Of a stretch of 64,000 nt of DNA, positions 32,739 to 43,649 are shown piece after piece. Position 1 is the first letter of the stretch; every line of letters begins with the position of its first letter. The notes below the pieces were generated by a model. The model saw only the letters and a list, made by a program, of their open reading frames with translations, made no database searches and was not told the DNA's origin. The DNA is from Chinchilla lanigera (taxonomy: Eukaryota; Chordata; Mammalia; Rodentia; Chinchillidae): the NCBI RefSeq assembly GCF_000276665.1, contig NW_004955459.1:15089367-15153366 (forward strand), written 5' to 3'. Position numbers and translations under genes: made by a program.

Positions 32739-33122
32739 TATCTTAGTTATTTTTCTCATTGCTGAGACAAAATGCACAGCTCACAAAGTTAAAGGAAGAA
32801 AGGTTTATTTAGCTCTCAGTTTGTGGATATTTCAGTCCATAATTGGCTGGCTCCAAGGCAAGGTGGCTCATGACAGAGGGGCAGCAGTTCATGGCAGCAT
32901 AAAACAGTAAAAGCAGCAACAGAGAGTTTAACAGTGTCTTTCTGCCTCTTTTATCTCATCCAGACTGTCAGGATTAGAGGGATGCCCAATCAGTCAGTGG
33001 ACTGATTTAGTAATCACACACCCTTAATCCCAACATCACACACTGTAGATTCATCCACCTCTGAAAAAAAACCCTATGACCCCATGGAGCTTTGGGGGGA
33101 CATCTAGACACAAACCATAACA
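32739..33122 (-). mobile_element. ERVL-MaLR solo LTR
   Basis: 'TATCTTAGTTATTTTTCTCA' through 'AGAAAGGTTTATTTAGCTCT' to 'GACACAAACCATAACA'. Flanks gaggg/gaagg (4 of 5). Confidence 0.88.
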
Positions 33123-33124
33123 GA

Positions 33125-33560
33125 AGGGAACAGTCACCTTCTTTGATATAATATTCTATTTTTTTCTGTCAGCTAATTTTGAGCAGAAATGATACAAAAG
33201 AGTTGTTTTTAGGGGCACCAATGTCTAAGTCTGAATCTAAAGGTGAAAGGACAAATAATAATATGAAAGGTTTTTCTTTTCTTTCAGATTTCATAGACCT
33301 CAAGGAACAGGCACCATGAAGACAGGACACAAGGAGAGTCCCAAGGAGGAGCGCTAGTCAATTTTTGAGAGATAAAAGCAAGATCCCCATGTAAGTTGAT
33401 TCATTTCCTCCTGTTCTGTAGCCACACACACTCCTACAGCCAAACAGTTGTTTTAGAAAATTTTTCTCCTGAACAGCATGGAAACTTAAAAAGACTGAGT
33501 AAATCCTCAGGACAGATCTATCCTACTAACTTGGAAAATTAGTCAACTTCATATATAGGG
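33125..33560. other. Unique interval between two LTRs
   Basis: No repeat signature; contains the candidate exon at 33288-33390. Confidence 0.4.
33288..33390 (+). other. Candidate non-coding or UTR exon
   Basis: A strong acceptor-like context (pyrimidine tract TTTTTCTTTTCTTTCAG ending 33287) and a consensus donor (CCAT|GTAAGT at 33391) bound 103 bp. None of the three frames is open throughout; one holds a short ORF starting at ATG 33316 and ending at TAG 33357 (13 residues, MKTGHKESPKEER). If real, it is more likely a UTR or lncRNA exon than coding. Splice-site appearance alone is weak evidence. Confidence 0.25.
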
Positions 33561-33984
33561 TGTCTTACTTGCTTTCTTTCTTGCTGGGACAAAATGCTCC
33601 ACACCCACAATTTAAGCAAGGAGAGATTTATTTTGACTCACAATTTGTAGAGATTTCAGTCCATCATTCACTGCACTGAAACCAAGGCAGGGCATCACAG
33701 CAGGAGAGAATGGTACAGGCAAATTGAATCCATGATATGACAGCCAGGAATTAAAAAAATGGCATAGCAGGGAGTGGGAGGGAGATAGGCCCTTCCAGGC
33801 CACACCCCCAGGCATCCAGCTCCTCCAACCAGGCTCCACCTTCCAACATCCCATTAGTTATAAATTCATCAGTGGGCCAATCCATGGATGTGTATCATGC
33901 CCCCAGGGCTCAATCACCTCCCCATATCCCCACCTATGAGTGCATGAGACTTGAGGGGCACATCTAGATATGAACCATGATACA
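33561..33984 (-). mobile_element. ERVL-MaLR solo LTR
   Basis: 'TGTCTTACTTGCTTTCTTTC', 'AGAGATTTATTTTGACTCAC', 'TATAAATTCATCAGTGGGCC', ends 'TATGAACCATGATACA'. Only 438 bp from the previous LTR and of a different length class. Confidence 0.85.
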
Positions 33985-33989
33985 AGGGA

Positions 33990-34645
33990 TGACACGGTTC
34001 TATGGCATTATCTTTGGTTCTTCCATCTGTTGTCCAGGGAAGGAAGAACTACTTTTTACAATGAAAGCTCCAGGGAGAATCCAAAATGTAATCTGTTTTT
34101 CCTTTCTCTGATTGTGTATGGGTTTCCACAGCCAAAGTGTGGTATGACAAGGACTGTCCCATGGTGATCTTTGAAGTTTATTCTGGATCTCCTGGCCAAG
34201 AAGCCAGCAAGGCCCATGGGCTTCCCCGTCTTTCCAGGGGAAAAACCTGCATCCAGGCCCTGCATCCCGCAATAATACCGCCCCCTGCAAAAGGAATAGG
34301 AATTCCAGAGGCCTGAGAGCACTTAAGGCTTGGAAACCAATTTTTTACATTACTTCCTGAAAGTCTGGCACTATCTCCAGACTAGCTGACCTCTACTGAG
34401 TTTGTTTTCCCCCTCTCCTGATAAAGTAACTCTTCCAGTTCTCTGTTAAAAGGGAACACAACAGGGGTATCTTTCTTTGCCAGCTTCACTCTGCCAGACT
34501 CATCTATCAAGGTCATCTGGCAGCTGGCTGGGCTAGCATGGCTTCAACCATAAGTTTGGTATTTGGCTGGCTTTTGACGGAGATGCTAGTTCTCCATATG
34601 ACCTCTCATCCTCCATTGAGTTAGTACATTTGCTCTCTGGGGCTG
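33990..34645. other. Unique sequence
   Basis: Minus-strand frames of 88 and 96 codons overlap here without recognisable domains. No gene called. Confidence 0.4.
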
Positions 34646-34647
34646 TT

Positions 34648-34735
34648 ATATTAGTCAGCTTCCCAGTTGCTGGACACAATACCCAGCACCTACAATTTGA
34701 AAGAGGAGAGGTTTAATTTAGCTTACAGTTTCAGG
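34648..34735 (-). mobile_element. MaLR LTR fragment
   Basis: 'TATTAGTCAGCTTCCCAGTT' and 'GAGAGGTTTAATTTAGCTTA' mark the 3' part of a reverse MaLR LTR. Confidence 0.7.
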
Positions 34736-34769
34736 TGACTCAATATATGGTCGTTGTAGTACTGCAACA

Positions 34770-34955
34770 CAGTCCTCACCTACTCCTCTTGTGTGGTCAT
34801 CAGTTATATTGGATTAAAACTACCCTAATGGCCTCATGTGATCTTAATTATCCCTTTAAAGAGCATTATCTAAATACAGTCACATTCTAAAGTACCAGAG
34901 ATTAGGACTTCAACGTATGAATTTGGGGAGGGCTTGATTCACCCAACACATCTTA
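34770..34955 (-). mobile_element. MLT1-type LTR fragment
   Basis: 'TATTGGATTAAAACTACCCT', 'CTAAATACAGTCACATTCTA', 'ATTAGGACTTCAACGTATGA', 'TTCACCCAACACA' define the 5' part of a reverse MLT1-like LTR. Confidence 0.75.
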
Positions 34956-34959
34956 CATG

Positions 34960-36540
34960 GGCTCATGTGAATGATGGTCTCAGGGTTCCAGCACAGGAGA
35001 AAATGTTCCAGTATACAGGCTCTTTTAAACCTCTACCTATTTCATGTGCTTAATTTCCACTGATCAAAGCTAGTTTCACAACCAGAGCCAGCATGGGCAA
35101 CACTACCAACAGACATGGCTAGAGGGAGGGGGACAACTTGTGGCCATTTTGCAGTTTGCCCCACGTTGTGATGGAACTAGCTAAGAATTCACTTATTATT
35201 TCTCATGGAGAATTTCACTCAAAGATAGAGTTCGAGTACTTCTTTCCAAACACAGAACTTCCAATACAATGCAATCCATGTTAGTAGGCTATTATTTATT
35301 ATAATATCAACATGAAAAAGTTATGCAATCTCCTTATAAAATAAGAAAAACAACCTTCGTCCTTCCCTTTCTCACACAGACCCTGTGAAATCAGATGTGA
35401 AAACTCTGGAGTAAATGGGTTCTATTAATCTTCTTCAATGGCGTACATGCTAAAGCAAACACAATTGGAATATCTGAGATCAAATAATGGGAATACTTTG
35501 AATGAACATCAAGTTGCTTAATAGAGGTATGTTGTCTTGAGTGTTGGCTCTCTTCAATTTCCCCAAACCTTGCCTTAACGAGAAACCTCACAATAGAGGC
35601 TAAGCCTTTCAAGTGACATTGCTAAGCCTCTATCAAGCTAAGCTCTCTGTCCAGCGGTCAGTAAATAGCACAGGATTTGCACAGTCCATTTGCTCCAACT
35701 CAATTTGACTAGTGTCAGAATCTTCAAAGCTTCCAAGAACCAATGAGCACAGAAAATGAGTTTTTATAATAAATGTTTCACAGGCAAAAACAAGGTCGGA
35801 CATCTATCTACATCCAACCCAGCTTTTTAAGACACAGCCAAGGCTCTTCCAGTTCCATGACCCTTTCTCAGATCAGCCTTATCCACAAGAATCTCTCTTT
35901 TGATTTCAGTAATGTTTTATTGAAAGGATCTGATTTAATGGGGAGAAAGCAAAAACTGTCTCATTTATTTTATCTCACCTTTTCCCATAAGTTTGGTCAT
36001 ATAATCATGCTTTACGACCTCTTTCAGTAAAATTTTGAGCATATTCCCGTTGATCTGGTCACCTTTAGATATGAAAATGTCCAATGAAGCATCATTGGGA
36101 TATCAGCCTGTCCAATCTATAGCCACACAATTTTCATGTAAGGCAAAATAGCATCAACCCTCCTGCTTAATTAAACCTTTCTTCTCCCAAACCTGACACC
36201 CAGCTCAGGCTTGAAGACTGTTGTAGGGGGAGGGGTGGTAGTCACCTCTCCAGTTATTGGGAGATCGGAGGTAGACTCTTCCTCTTCTGATATTGCTGGA
36301 ACCAATTGCTGGTTCCTGGATCCTGGAGATTTTTACTTTTGAATCCAGCTTTATTGCTTCATCCAGTTCTCCACATCGGAGTTCTACTCCACACTCCAGA
36401 GATTCAGCCCTCAGTTGGGCTTGTCTTACCCCTTGCACCAAGTGATCTTTCTGTGCAGCAACTGAAACAGATGCACCCAAGACATCTCCCTCATATAAGA
36501 CATACATCTTTCTAAAAAATATGTTGCTGTCCCCACCAGA
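34960..36540. other. Unique sequence, no gene recognised
   Basis: Includes a 100-codon minus-strand frame (36205-36507) overlapped by a 69-codon plus-strand frame; neither resembles a protein I know. An endogenous-virus origin was considered but not supported. Confidence 0.35.
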
Positions 36541-36609
36541 AGCAGAATTTCAGCTCTCTCTACCTCCCCCTCCCCTTCTCTCTCCCTCTCCCTCTCCCTC
36601 CCCCTCCTG

Positions 36610-36640
<31 letters not shown>

Positions 36641-36657
36641 GTCTCTCTGTCTCTCTG

Positions 36658-36717
<60 letters not shown>

Positions 36718-36740
36718 TCTGCCATTTCTTTCTTTCTTTC
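36541..36740 (+). repeat. Long (CT)n/(CTCTGT)n polypyrimidine tract
   Basis: About 180 nt of C/T with TCTGTCTC variants, ending in (TTTC)n. Frames reading SLSLSL or RERERE across it are composition artefacts. Confidence 0.97.
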
Positions 36741-36744
36741 TTGA

Positions 36745-37810
36745 GTTATACACCAGCCATGATCTCAGGCACCTGCCTTTACTCATTTTAGGCAAGTGTC
36801 AAATATCAGTCTGAGTTCCTCATTCAAAAGAATATGCCAGCCTTTCAGAGTGGATCCCTTGAAATTCCCCTTCATTTGATTTTAAATTAGTGAAAAAATA
36901 TTGATAAGGGTGGAGGAAGTACACAGAACTTTCTCAGATCACTCCAAAGACATCTCTTTCAACTCTTCAACCTCATCCTACGGCTGCTGAAAGTGGATGA
37001 TGGGCCAGTGAGGACAGTGGCAACTTCACAGCCTCTTTACAATTGTGACCAGATGGCCTCATCTCACTTACTGTCTTCAAAGTGAATACTCATTGATAGT
37101 TGATTTTTTCTCTGGCTTTGGAATATTCACTGAGCAAGAGTTACAAGTACCATCTAACAACTTGTTTATCTCCCTATGCATCATTCTTAACAAACCCGCC
37201 TTATTTTACTAAGTACAACTATACAATCAGCCATATTTACACTTTGGGGAGATATAATTTGTATTCTTGAACTCCTTATAAATTAGCAGAGACTATAGTG
37301 GAAAACCTTTTGGAATTATTTACCTATCCAAATGGCCTTGTGCTCAATTTCTTAAGGAACTCACCTCTACTTCCCCAGATGCTCCCCAACAGTCATGTCT
37401 GTAAATCAAGGCCACTTGCTAACCAGGGCCCACTGGACCTATGACTGATATTTGTCCTCAAGATGGCCCATATATTTCCCTCTTAGGAATCCACAGTTGG
37501 AAGGAAAATCATATCACACTGTGGCTAAACGTATAGGCATTTTTTATCTTGTGGAATAGAGAAAAAGGATAAGTCAGTCTACAAGGAAGAGAGAAAATGA
37601 AGTAACACAGAGACATAGAAAGAGAGGAGCATAAACATTCTGATGCTTGGCTACTTCTCTATTAACTGGATATGTCCATGTCCTTGGGGTTTATGACCCT
37701 CCTTACATCTTTATACAAATACTCCTTTTTGCTTAAGCTAGCTGAAGTTAGTTTCTATTTCTGCAACTGAAATTACCTTACACAAGTATAGACACGCAAG
37801 ATAGATATGG
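36745..37810. other. Unique sequence
   Basis: No repeat or gene recognised. Confidence 0.4.
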
Positions 37811-37848
37811 TATCAAAAGGAATTGTGAATAAGGCACCAGCATATCTG

Positions 37849-38165
37849 AGGTGTGATCAAAAATATAGGGAATATTTAATTTTTTATTACAATGAAAAAC
37901 ATATTACCCTTAATCTCCCTCAAAATATTCTCCCTCACTTCAAACATACTTATCCCTTTATTCTTGCCATTTTCTGAAGCAATTTTGAAATCTTCTTTCA
38001 CGAATATCTTTAGTTGTGCTGTCATGGCTGCCTCAACATTCTGAATGGATTCAAAACATTTACCTTTCATGGTCACTTTGTCTTTGGGCTAGAGCCAGAA
38101 GTCATGCCGTGCCAGATTCGGTGAATAAGGTGATGATGATGTTTTTATCTGGCAAAAGTAAATGC
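37849..38165 (-). pseudogene. Mariner-type transposase remnant with terminal repeat
   Basis: On the minus strand, 38130-37980 encodes a mariner transposase C-terminal end: PYSPNLARHDFWL, an in-frame stop, then PKDKVTMKGKCFESIQNV. The PYSPxLAxxDFWL motif carries the third acidic residue of the D,D34D catalytic triad (Asp codon near 38101). The family function is cut-and-paste DNA transposition into TA. The N-terminal DNA-binding and first two catalytic Asp regions are absent. The left end (GAGGTGTGATCAAAAATAT at 37848) looks like the terminal inverted repeat. Dead fossil. Confidence 0.82.
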
Positions 38166-38173
38166 TATAAACA

Positions 38174-38314
38174 GTTGAGGAGTGATCGTAAAATATAACG
38201 AATGTTTTAATTTTAAAAATTTTTTACAGTGAAAGACACAATGTCATTAGTTGTCCTCAAAATTTTTAAAATATTCACACTTGTTTCAAACACATTTATG
38301 CTATCATTCTTGGC
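38174..38314 (-). mobile_element. Second, more diverged mariner 3' end
   Basis: GAGGAGTGATCGTAAAATAT followed by about 130 nt is collinear with 37848-37980 but much more divergent (e.g. 'TTTCAAACACATTTATGCTA' versus 'CTTCAAACATACTTATCCCT'). A separate copy of the same or a related mariner family. Confidence 0.7.
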
Positions 38315-38484
38315 TATCAAAAGGAATTGTGTATGTTTGAAGTGAGGGAGAATATTTTGAGGGAGATTAAGGGTAATATGTTTTTCATTGTAATAAAAAA
38401 TTAAATATTCCCTATATTTTTGATCACACCTCAGATATGCTGGTACCTTATTCACAATTTCTTTTACTGTAACAACTTTTTGGA

Positions 38485-38524
38485 AATTTAAATATTCACC
38501 CTATCTTTTGATCACCTCTTATAG
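38485..38524 (+). mobile_element. Mariner terminal inverted repeat, opposite end
   Basis: 'ATCTTTTGATCACCTCTTATA' reverses to TATAAGAGGTGATCAAAAGAT, similar to the 37848 end and adjacent to TA, the mariner target. Probably the outer end of the composite. Confidence 0.6.
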
Positions 38525-38732
38525 GTAATGCAGCTGATTAATGAAGGCATCACAGAGATTCAGTGCCTGGGGTAACTCTCCAGAACTCAGTAGGATCAAA
38601 ATAGTCCAGTTAGAGAGAATGGCATGAGCAAAGACAAGGAGATAGGGAGCATAATAGTTAGCTGAGAAGCTTAAGGTGTCAAGAGAAATAATAAGAAAGA
38701 ATACTAAACAGTTAAGAGTTAGATTTTAGCCA

Positions 38733-38820
38733 GGGATTTAGCTCAGCTGCACAGCACCTGTCTGGCAAGTGTGAGGTTGTGAGTTCGATTCCCAGTACCA
38801 AAAAAAAAAAAAAAAAAAGG
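38733..38820 (+). mobile_element. ID SINE
   Basis: 'AGCCAGGGATTTAGCTCAGC' head, B box GAGTTCGATTCC, pure A tail. Short flanking match agattttag / agattttaa. Confidence 0.9.
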
Positions 38821-39370
38821 AGAGAGAGAGATTTTAAGGAAGTTGGGGATTTATTTAACACATTTTACCTGGGGATAGCAGGGTAGGACCTATGACTTAG
38901 AAGCTAATTATTGATTAATAGGATAAATTAGAAGGTAAGGAGATTAGATCTAAGGGAAGCAAACAGAAAGAATTTGCAGCAACCTGAAAAAGTAATCATG
39001 AGAGACCAGTCTAGGAGAGTGGTAATTGGGATAAGAAGAACGAAAAACAAATTTAACACTTTAGTGCTAAAATTAGAGTAAGCAGTATGATCCTATGGCA
39101 GAAAGAAATCCAGATCTAAATGGTGCTTAAGATGGCCCTGTCCAAATCTAATTAGTAGCTGCTTCCCTGGTAGAGAAGGCCACCGGGCAAGCTGTATGCA
39201 TTCTGTAGCACGCACGTTGTTTCCCATCTAGTAGCATCTCTCCCTTTTCATTTTGGAATAGCACTCTAATTTTTTGTTTTTGCTTGTTTATTGGTTGATT
39301 TTTTATTGTTTTCTTCTGATTTGGGGTTTTCTTAATCTTGGGCCTGAATTTTTTGGTTTTTTGTTTGTTG
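38821..39370. other. Old unassigned repeat and unique sequence
   Basis: 38600-39030 resembles the uncertain ancient repeat of 31330-31620 and is interrupted by the ID at 38733. Rest is unique. Confidence 0.35.
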
Positions 39371-39374
39371 ATTG

Positions 39375-39455
39375 GTTTTGGTGTGGTTTGGTTTGGTTTG
39401 GTTCGGTTCAGTTTGATTTGGTTCAGTTCAGATGGGCTTGGTTTGGTTTGGTTAG
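39375..39455 (+). repeat. (GGTTT)n pentanucleotide tract
   Basis: Imperfect GGTTT/GGTTC/AGTTC units; the 93-codon frame over it is compositional. Confidence 0.9.
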
Positions 39456-39459
39456 AACT

Positions 39460-39975
39460 TGGTCAGGAAATTGTCCAAAACCTATAGGTTCTGTCTTACT
39501 GGAAAACTTCAAATGTGACACAAGTACATCCACAATGTGTATCACATGGAAATAAATGAGGCAGTATCAAACCCTGTAACTCCCAATCCTACGATGAGAG
39601 AGTCAGGTTTGTGAAGTCTCTACCTTTTGATTCCTACTATAAATCAGACATCCTTGGTAGGGAACATGCTCCACTGCCATAAAATTGATCTTTCAAATCC
39701 CCTTCTTCCTATACTTCGTGCTTCATAGACTTTATCATGTTAGACCACCTGGTATTGAATGTCTGCTTTCTGACATATCCTCTCTGCCACCTTGGCCAAG
39801 ATAATTTTCTCTATACTGCATATATTAATACAAATTAATGTATTTCATGTTGGCAGATTTGTACATGCACACAACATATTTTAATCACTTCTATCACCAC
39901 CCCCTCTTAACCTTCCCCCTAGTTTCACATGTGTGGGGGCTTAATATAAAAACTGTTTTTCAATCATGTTCATGC
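39460..39975. other. Mostly unique sequence; possible old minus-strand L1 at 39800-39960
   Basis: 'TTTGTACATGCACACAACAT', 'CCTCTTAACCTTCCCCCTAG' weakly resemble the reverse L1 3' UTR. Uncertain. Confidence 0.35.
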
Positions 39976-39979
39976 CCCC

Positions 39980-40158
39980 TGTATTAGTTTCCTGTCACTG
40001 GCACAAAATACTCAAAACTCACAACTTAAGGGAGGAGAGGTGCATGAGTTTTCAGAGGATTCAGTGGATTCCAGTCCAAAGTTGGTTGGCTGTAAGGCAG
40101 AAATGACATAATGAATGGCCTTATGGAAGGCTGCTGGTCAACCCATGGCAGCCAGGAA

Positions 40159-40218
<60 letters not shown>

Positions 40219-40390
40219 GATAAGCTGGGTAGAAGAATATATTCTTACAGGTCATGTTCCAAGAGACCCACCTGCAAGAATGCCCCAGCACATTCAGCTA
40301 CTGGACTTACTGGTGGATGAATCTGCAGTGGCACCCCCATGATCCAATCATGTAAGACCTTTGGGGAACATTGCATAAGTAAACATAACA
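39980..40390 (-). mobile_element. MaLR 3' LTR of a complete element
   Basis: TGTATTAGTTTCCTGTCACT... to ...AAACATAACA. It contains an expanded (AG)n at 40158-40215. Joined at 40390 to internal sequence, as a 3' LTR on the minus strand should be. Confidence 0.88.
40158..40215 (+). repeat. (AG)n microsatellite
   Basis: Uninterrupted AG run within the LTR. Confidence 0.97.
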
Positions 40391-42637
40391 TTTCATTCCT
40401 GGCCCCCAAGTATTGTGTCCATCTCATTATGCAAAATGTATATAGACCATCTCTAAGAGTCACCAAAGTCTTAATAGTACCAGCATCGCTGAGAAGTCTC
40501 CTCTGAAACTTGAGGCAAACTCTTAGTTGTGAGCCCCTGAACACATAAAAAGAAAAGAATATTAAACACTTCCAACATACAATGGCACAGGTAAATATTC
40601 TAATTCCCAAATAGAGGAATAGGGCAGTAGAAAAGATTCAGAACAAAGCAAGACGACAACACAGATTGGCAAACATTAAGTACCATGTCTACAGTTCAGG
40701 TCAGGCTGTAGCAAGATGTGAGAGCCAAAGGCTTGGGAAGCCCAGTCCCTATGATCTTGTAGGTTGCAGCCCTTTGACTTGGGATGGCTGCATTCACTGC
40801 CTTTGATTTTCCTCAGAAAACATTCCACATTTCTGGCACCTGCAACTTCCTTGTGTGTAATATGCACTTTTGTTGCCAGATAATTTGCCTGTTTCACCCG
40901 ATGTCCAGACTTCTTGATCCTAAACAAAAAAAAATTAGTAGAACACACAGAACCAGTAAGAAAGGGAGATAATTGTTGAAGGGAAAGTACACTCTACAGA
41001 ACAGATACAGGCTCATGAGAAATCTCAAGAATGTGCTTGATTCAGAACAGTCCTGTCTGTTTTAGGTTTGACATTGAAGTCCATGTGGGAAAGCTCTAAG
41101 CAGGCAGTGCCTAGCAGTGGTAACTGTCCTAATGAAAGTACACCCTCAAGCACAAAGGGCAGGCAGAATCAGAGATGGCAACTGCAGTGAATTCTTGGGG
41201 GTCTTTTACTTGGTTTTGGTTTCTGTTTTGGTTTTCTGGAATTTGGGATGTGTTCAAGAATGGTATCTTTCGGATCAACTGTGAGTCTCCACCCTCACAA
41301 AAAGCTGAAGATTTAGTGAACTTAGATGGGCTTAGATGGAAATGGCATGGCTTCCAAAGCCCAACACATGGGTCAAAAATTCAATGCTAATTTTATGATG
41401 ACTGTGGGGTTACCCTCAGTAGAGTATGTGCTTCTTGGGTTCATGCCAGAGGTCAAGGGAGTGTGATAAGTGTAGGAACATTATGTTTTACTCTCATGTT
41501 AGGATACTAAAGAAATATAGTGAGGGTAAGACCATATTTCTTAGGCTCATGTTGACATGTTAAAGACATATAATTGAGTAAGATGCTCTTATGATCTCCA
41601 CAAGATGTCTATTGACAGGATAAGTCAGGCTAGGATATATCTTACACTGTCTATCGCCTGCCTCACTCTTGGCTTCACTCTCACAGCTTCTTTACACATC
41701 ATCCCCTCAGGGGAACACTGACGGGCTCTCAAGCCTTACTCCGAAATCTGGGTGGAAGCCTCTCTGATGCCACAACTTTTACATTATATATGACTGTAAA
41801 ACCACCACCACATGAATGACACCAAGATCTGCTGCCAGCTCAAGAAGTAACCAGGCCCCCTTGGAACCATGGCTACAGAGGCCTCTGAGTGCCTCAGTGG
41901 TAGAGCAAATGAATTCCAGACAACCAGTTCCCTAGGAAGCCCTTCTTAAGCATGGGCCCTGGTGACGCTCTTCTCAATTGAAAGGGTTACACTTTTGCAA
42001 CTTGGGGGTGAGATGGGTAGGGTCTCGCTGATTCTTGAGATGCCTTCAAGCCATCTTTTCTATTGTCCTGATCCAAAGTTCTTGGCTTCTTTTTAATGCT
42101 AATCTTTTCAGCAACCGTGCTATCCATAGCCCCAGTTTCAAAGGTATATTCTCTCTGGCCAAACTGTGAAGTTTTTGTTATTGCACTCCTCTCTTTTCCT
42201 GATTTTTTTGCTGTAGATGTGACTAAAAGCAGACAGTAATACTCATGCCACAATCTGAATGTTGGGGTGCCTTTAAATTTCCTTTGTCAGATTAACTAAT
42301 CCACTGCCCTTAATCTCAGTCTCCCACAAAGTTTCAGGACATGAGCCAAATGAAGGTAAATTTTCTGCCACAGTTTAATACACAGCCTCTACTTAAACTA
42401 CCAGTGGAGGACTTGTTTCCATCTGAAACCTTCTGAACCTAGTCTTTACAGTCTCAGGATTCTGGTCTTCTGAGTTCCAATCAGAATCTCTCATCAATAT
42501 CTGCTTCCTCTGATTATAGCATTTTCAATTTTTCTATCCGGCATCTCTAAAACTTTCCAAACTCCTTGAGTATACCATTTCCAAGGGCTTCTAAGCCACA
42601 CAGTCAGGTATGTTCACAGCCATGACCCTACTTCTCT
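40391..42637 (-). mobile_element. MaLR internal region
   Basis: The reverse of 40383-40530 gives the same ordered blocks as 15790-15950 ('CTAAGAGTTTGCC', 'AGAGGAGACTT', 'GACTCTTAGAGATGG', 'TTTTGCATAA', 'GGGGGCCAGGAATGAAATGTTATG'). 41820-41940 is also MaLR-like ('CAAGATCTGCTGCCAGCTCA', 'GGAACCATGGCTACAGAGGC'). No gag/pol reading frame, as is normal for MaLRs. Confidence 0.72.
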
Positions 42638-42936
42638 TGTATCAGTTTCGGTATTGGTCACTTTCCTGCCTCTAGGATGAAATATCTGACATTCATAATT
42701 TAAAGAAGGAGAGGTTTGTTTAGTTCCCAGTTTCCAGTGGGTTCTGTCTAAAGTCAGCAGACTCTGACCCAGAAACAGGATAGCAGAAGGGCCTGACTGA
42801 GAACTCTGCCCAAACCATGGAAACGGCAAAGCAGAGACAGGAGGATGAATCCACTGGTGAGTACTATGCCCCATGATGTCATCACCTTCCAAATATCTGA
42901 GATTTTGGGGAGACGTTTTAGATCTAAACTGTAACA
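42638..42936 (-). mobile_element. MaLR 5' LTR, internally shortened
   Basis: TGTATCAGTTTCGGTATTGG... to ...CTAAACTGTAACA. 299 bp versus 411 bp for the partner LTR. Outer flanks ccccc (39975-39979) and cccct (42937-42941) could be the 5-bp target duplication. Confidence 0.8.
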
Positions 42937-42944
42937 CCCCTTAT

Positions 42945-43640
42945 TACCAGCCCTTATATCTCCTTTCTCTCCCTGCTCTTCTCTTTGTCTACTAATAATG
43001 TCCCTTCTATTTTTGTTATCTTTTTTAGATTCCACATGTTATAAAGAACATGTGATATCTCTAGATCCATTCATTTTTTGCAAATGACAAGATTTTGTGA
43101 TGTTTTTAAGGCTGAGTAATACTTCATTGTGTGTATATACTACATTTTCTTTACCTATTCATCTATTGATGAGCACCTAAGCTAGTCCTATGTTATTGCT
43201 ATGATATATTGTGCCACAATAAACATGGGTATGCAATATCACTATGGTATGCTGACTTCAACTCCTCTGGTTCTATGTCAAGGAGTGATACAGCTGGATC
43301 AAACAGTAATTCTATTTTTAGTTTTTTTGAGGAAACTCCATATTGATTTCCATAGTCTTTCCACTAATTTACGTTTCTACCGGCAGTGTAAAGAGTTCCT
43401 TTTCCCTGCATCCTTGTAGCATTTATTAAGTTTTATGTTCTTGGTAGGCATTCTCACCGGGGTAAGGTGAAATCTCAGTGTAGTTCTGATTTGCATTTCT
43501 GTCACAGTAAAGACACTGAACTTTTAAAATATTTTCTTGGCCCTTTGTACTTCTTTTTTCTGAGATGTATCTGTTCAATTCTTTCACTTATTTATTGGGG
43601 TGTTTGATTTTTTTTTTGGTGTTAAGTTTTTTGAGTTCTC
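42945..43640 (-). mobile_element. LINE-1 (older, L1M-like) 3' end
   Basis: Reverse L1: 'AAGGCTGAGTAATACTTCAT', 'GTGCCACAATAAACATGGGT', 'TTGAGGAAACTCCATATTGA', 'CTGATTTGCATTTCTGTCAC'. No coding frame. Confidence 0.88.
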
Positions 43641-43649
43641 ACTGTAATG

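Larger units (their letters stand above)
37822..38458. repeat. 127-bp inverted repeat, one mismatch, 383-bp spacer
   Basis: Left arm 37822-37948 and right arm 38332-38458 are reverse complements with a single C/T difference (GGCACCAGC versus GGTACCAGC). Arms comprise 27 bp of flanking DNA plus the mariner end. A direct 17-bp repeat tatcaaaaggaattgtg overlaps the left arm (37811-37827) and abuts the right arm (38315-38331). Confidence 0.95.

Noticed and set aside
36205..36507. 100-codon minus-strand ORF, considered as a viral gag-like relic
   Set aside because: No zinc knuckle, protease or LTR in proper context; similarity impression not specific.
36426..36814. Arg-Glu and Ser-Leu repeat ORFs (81-99 codons)
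   Set aside because: They are translations of the CT microsatellite.
42638..43640. LTR plus L1 as one chimeric element
   Set aside because: The LTR terminates cleanly at 42936 in the MaLR consensus end; adjacent L1 is an older unrelated insertion.
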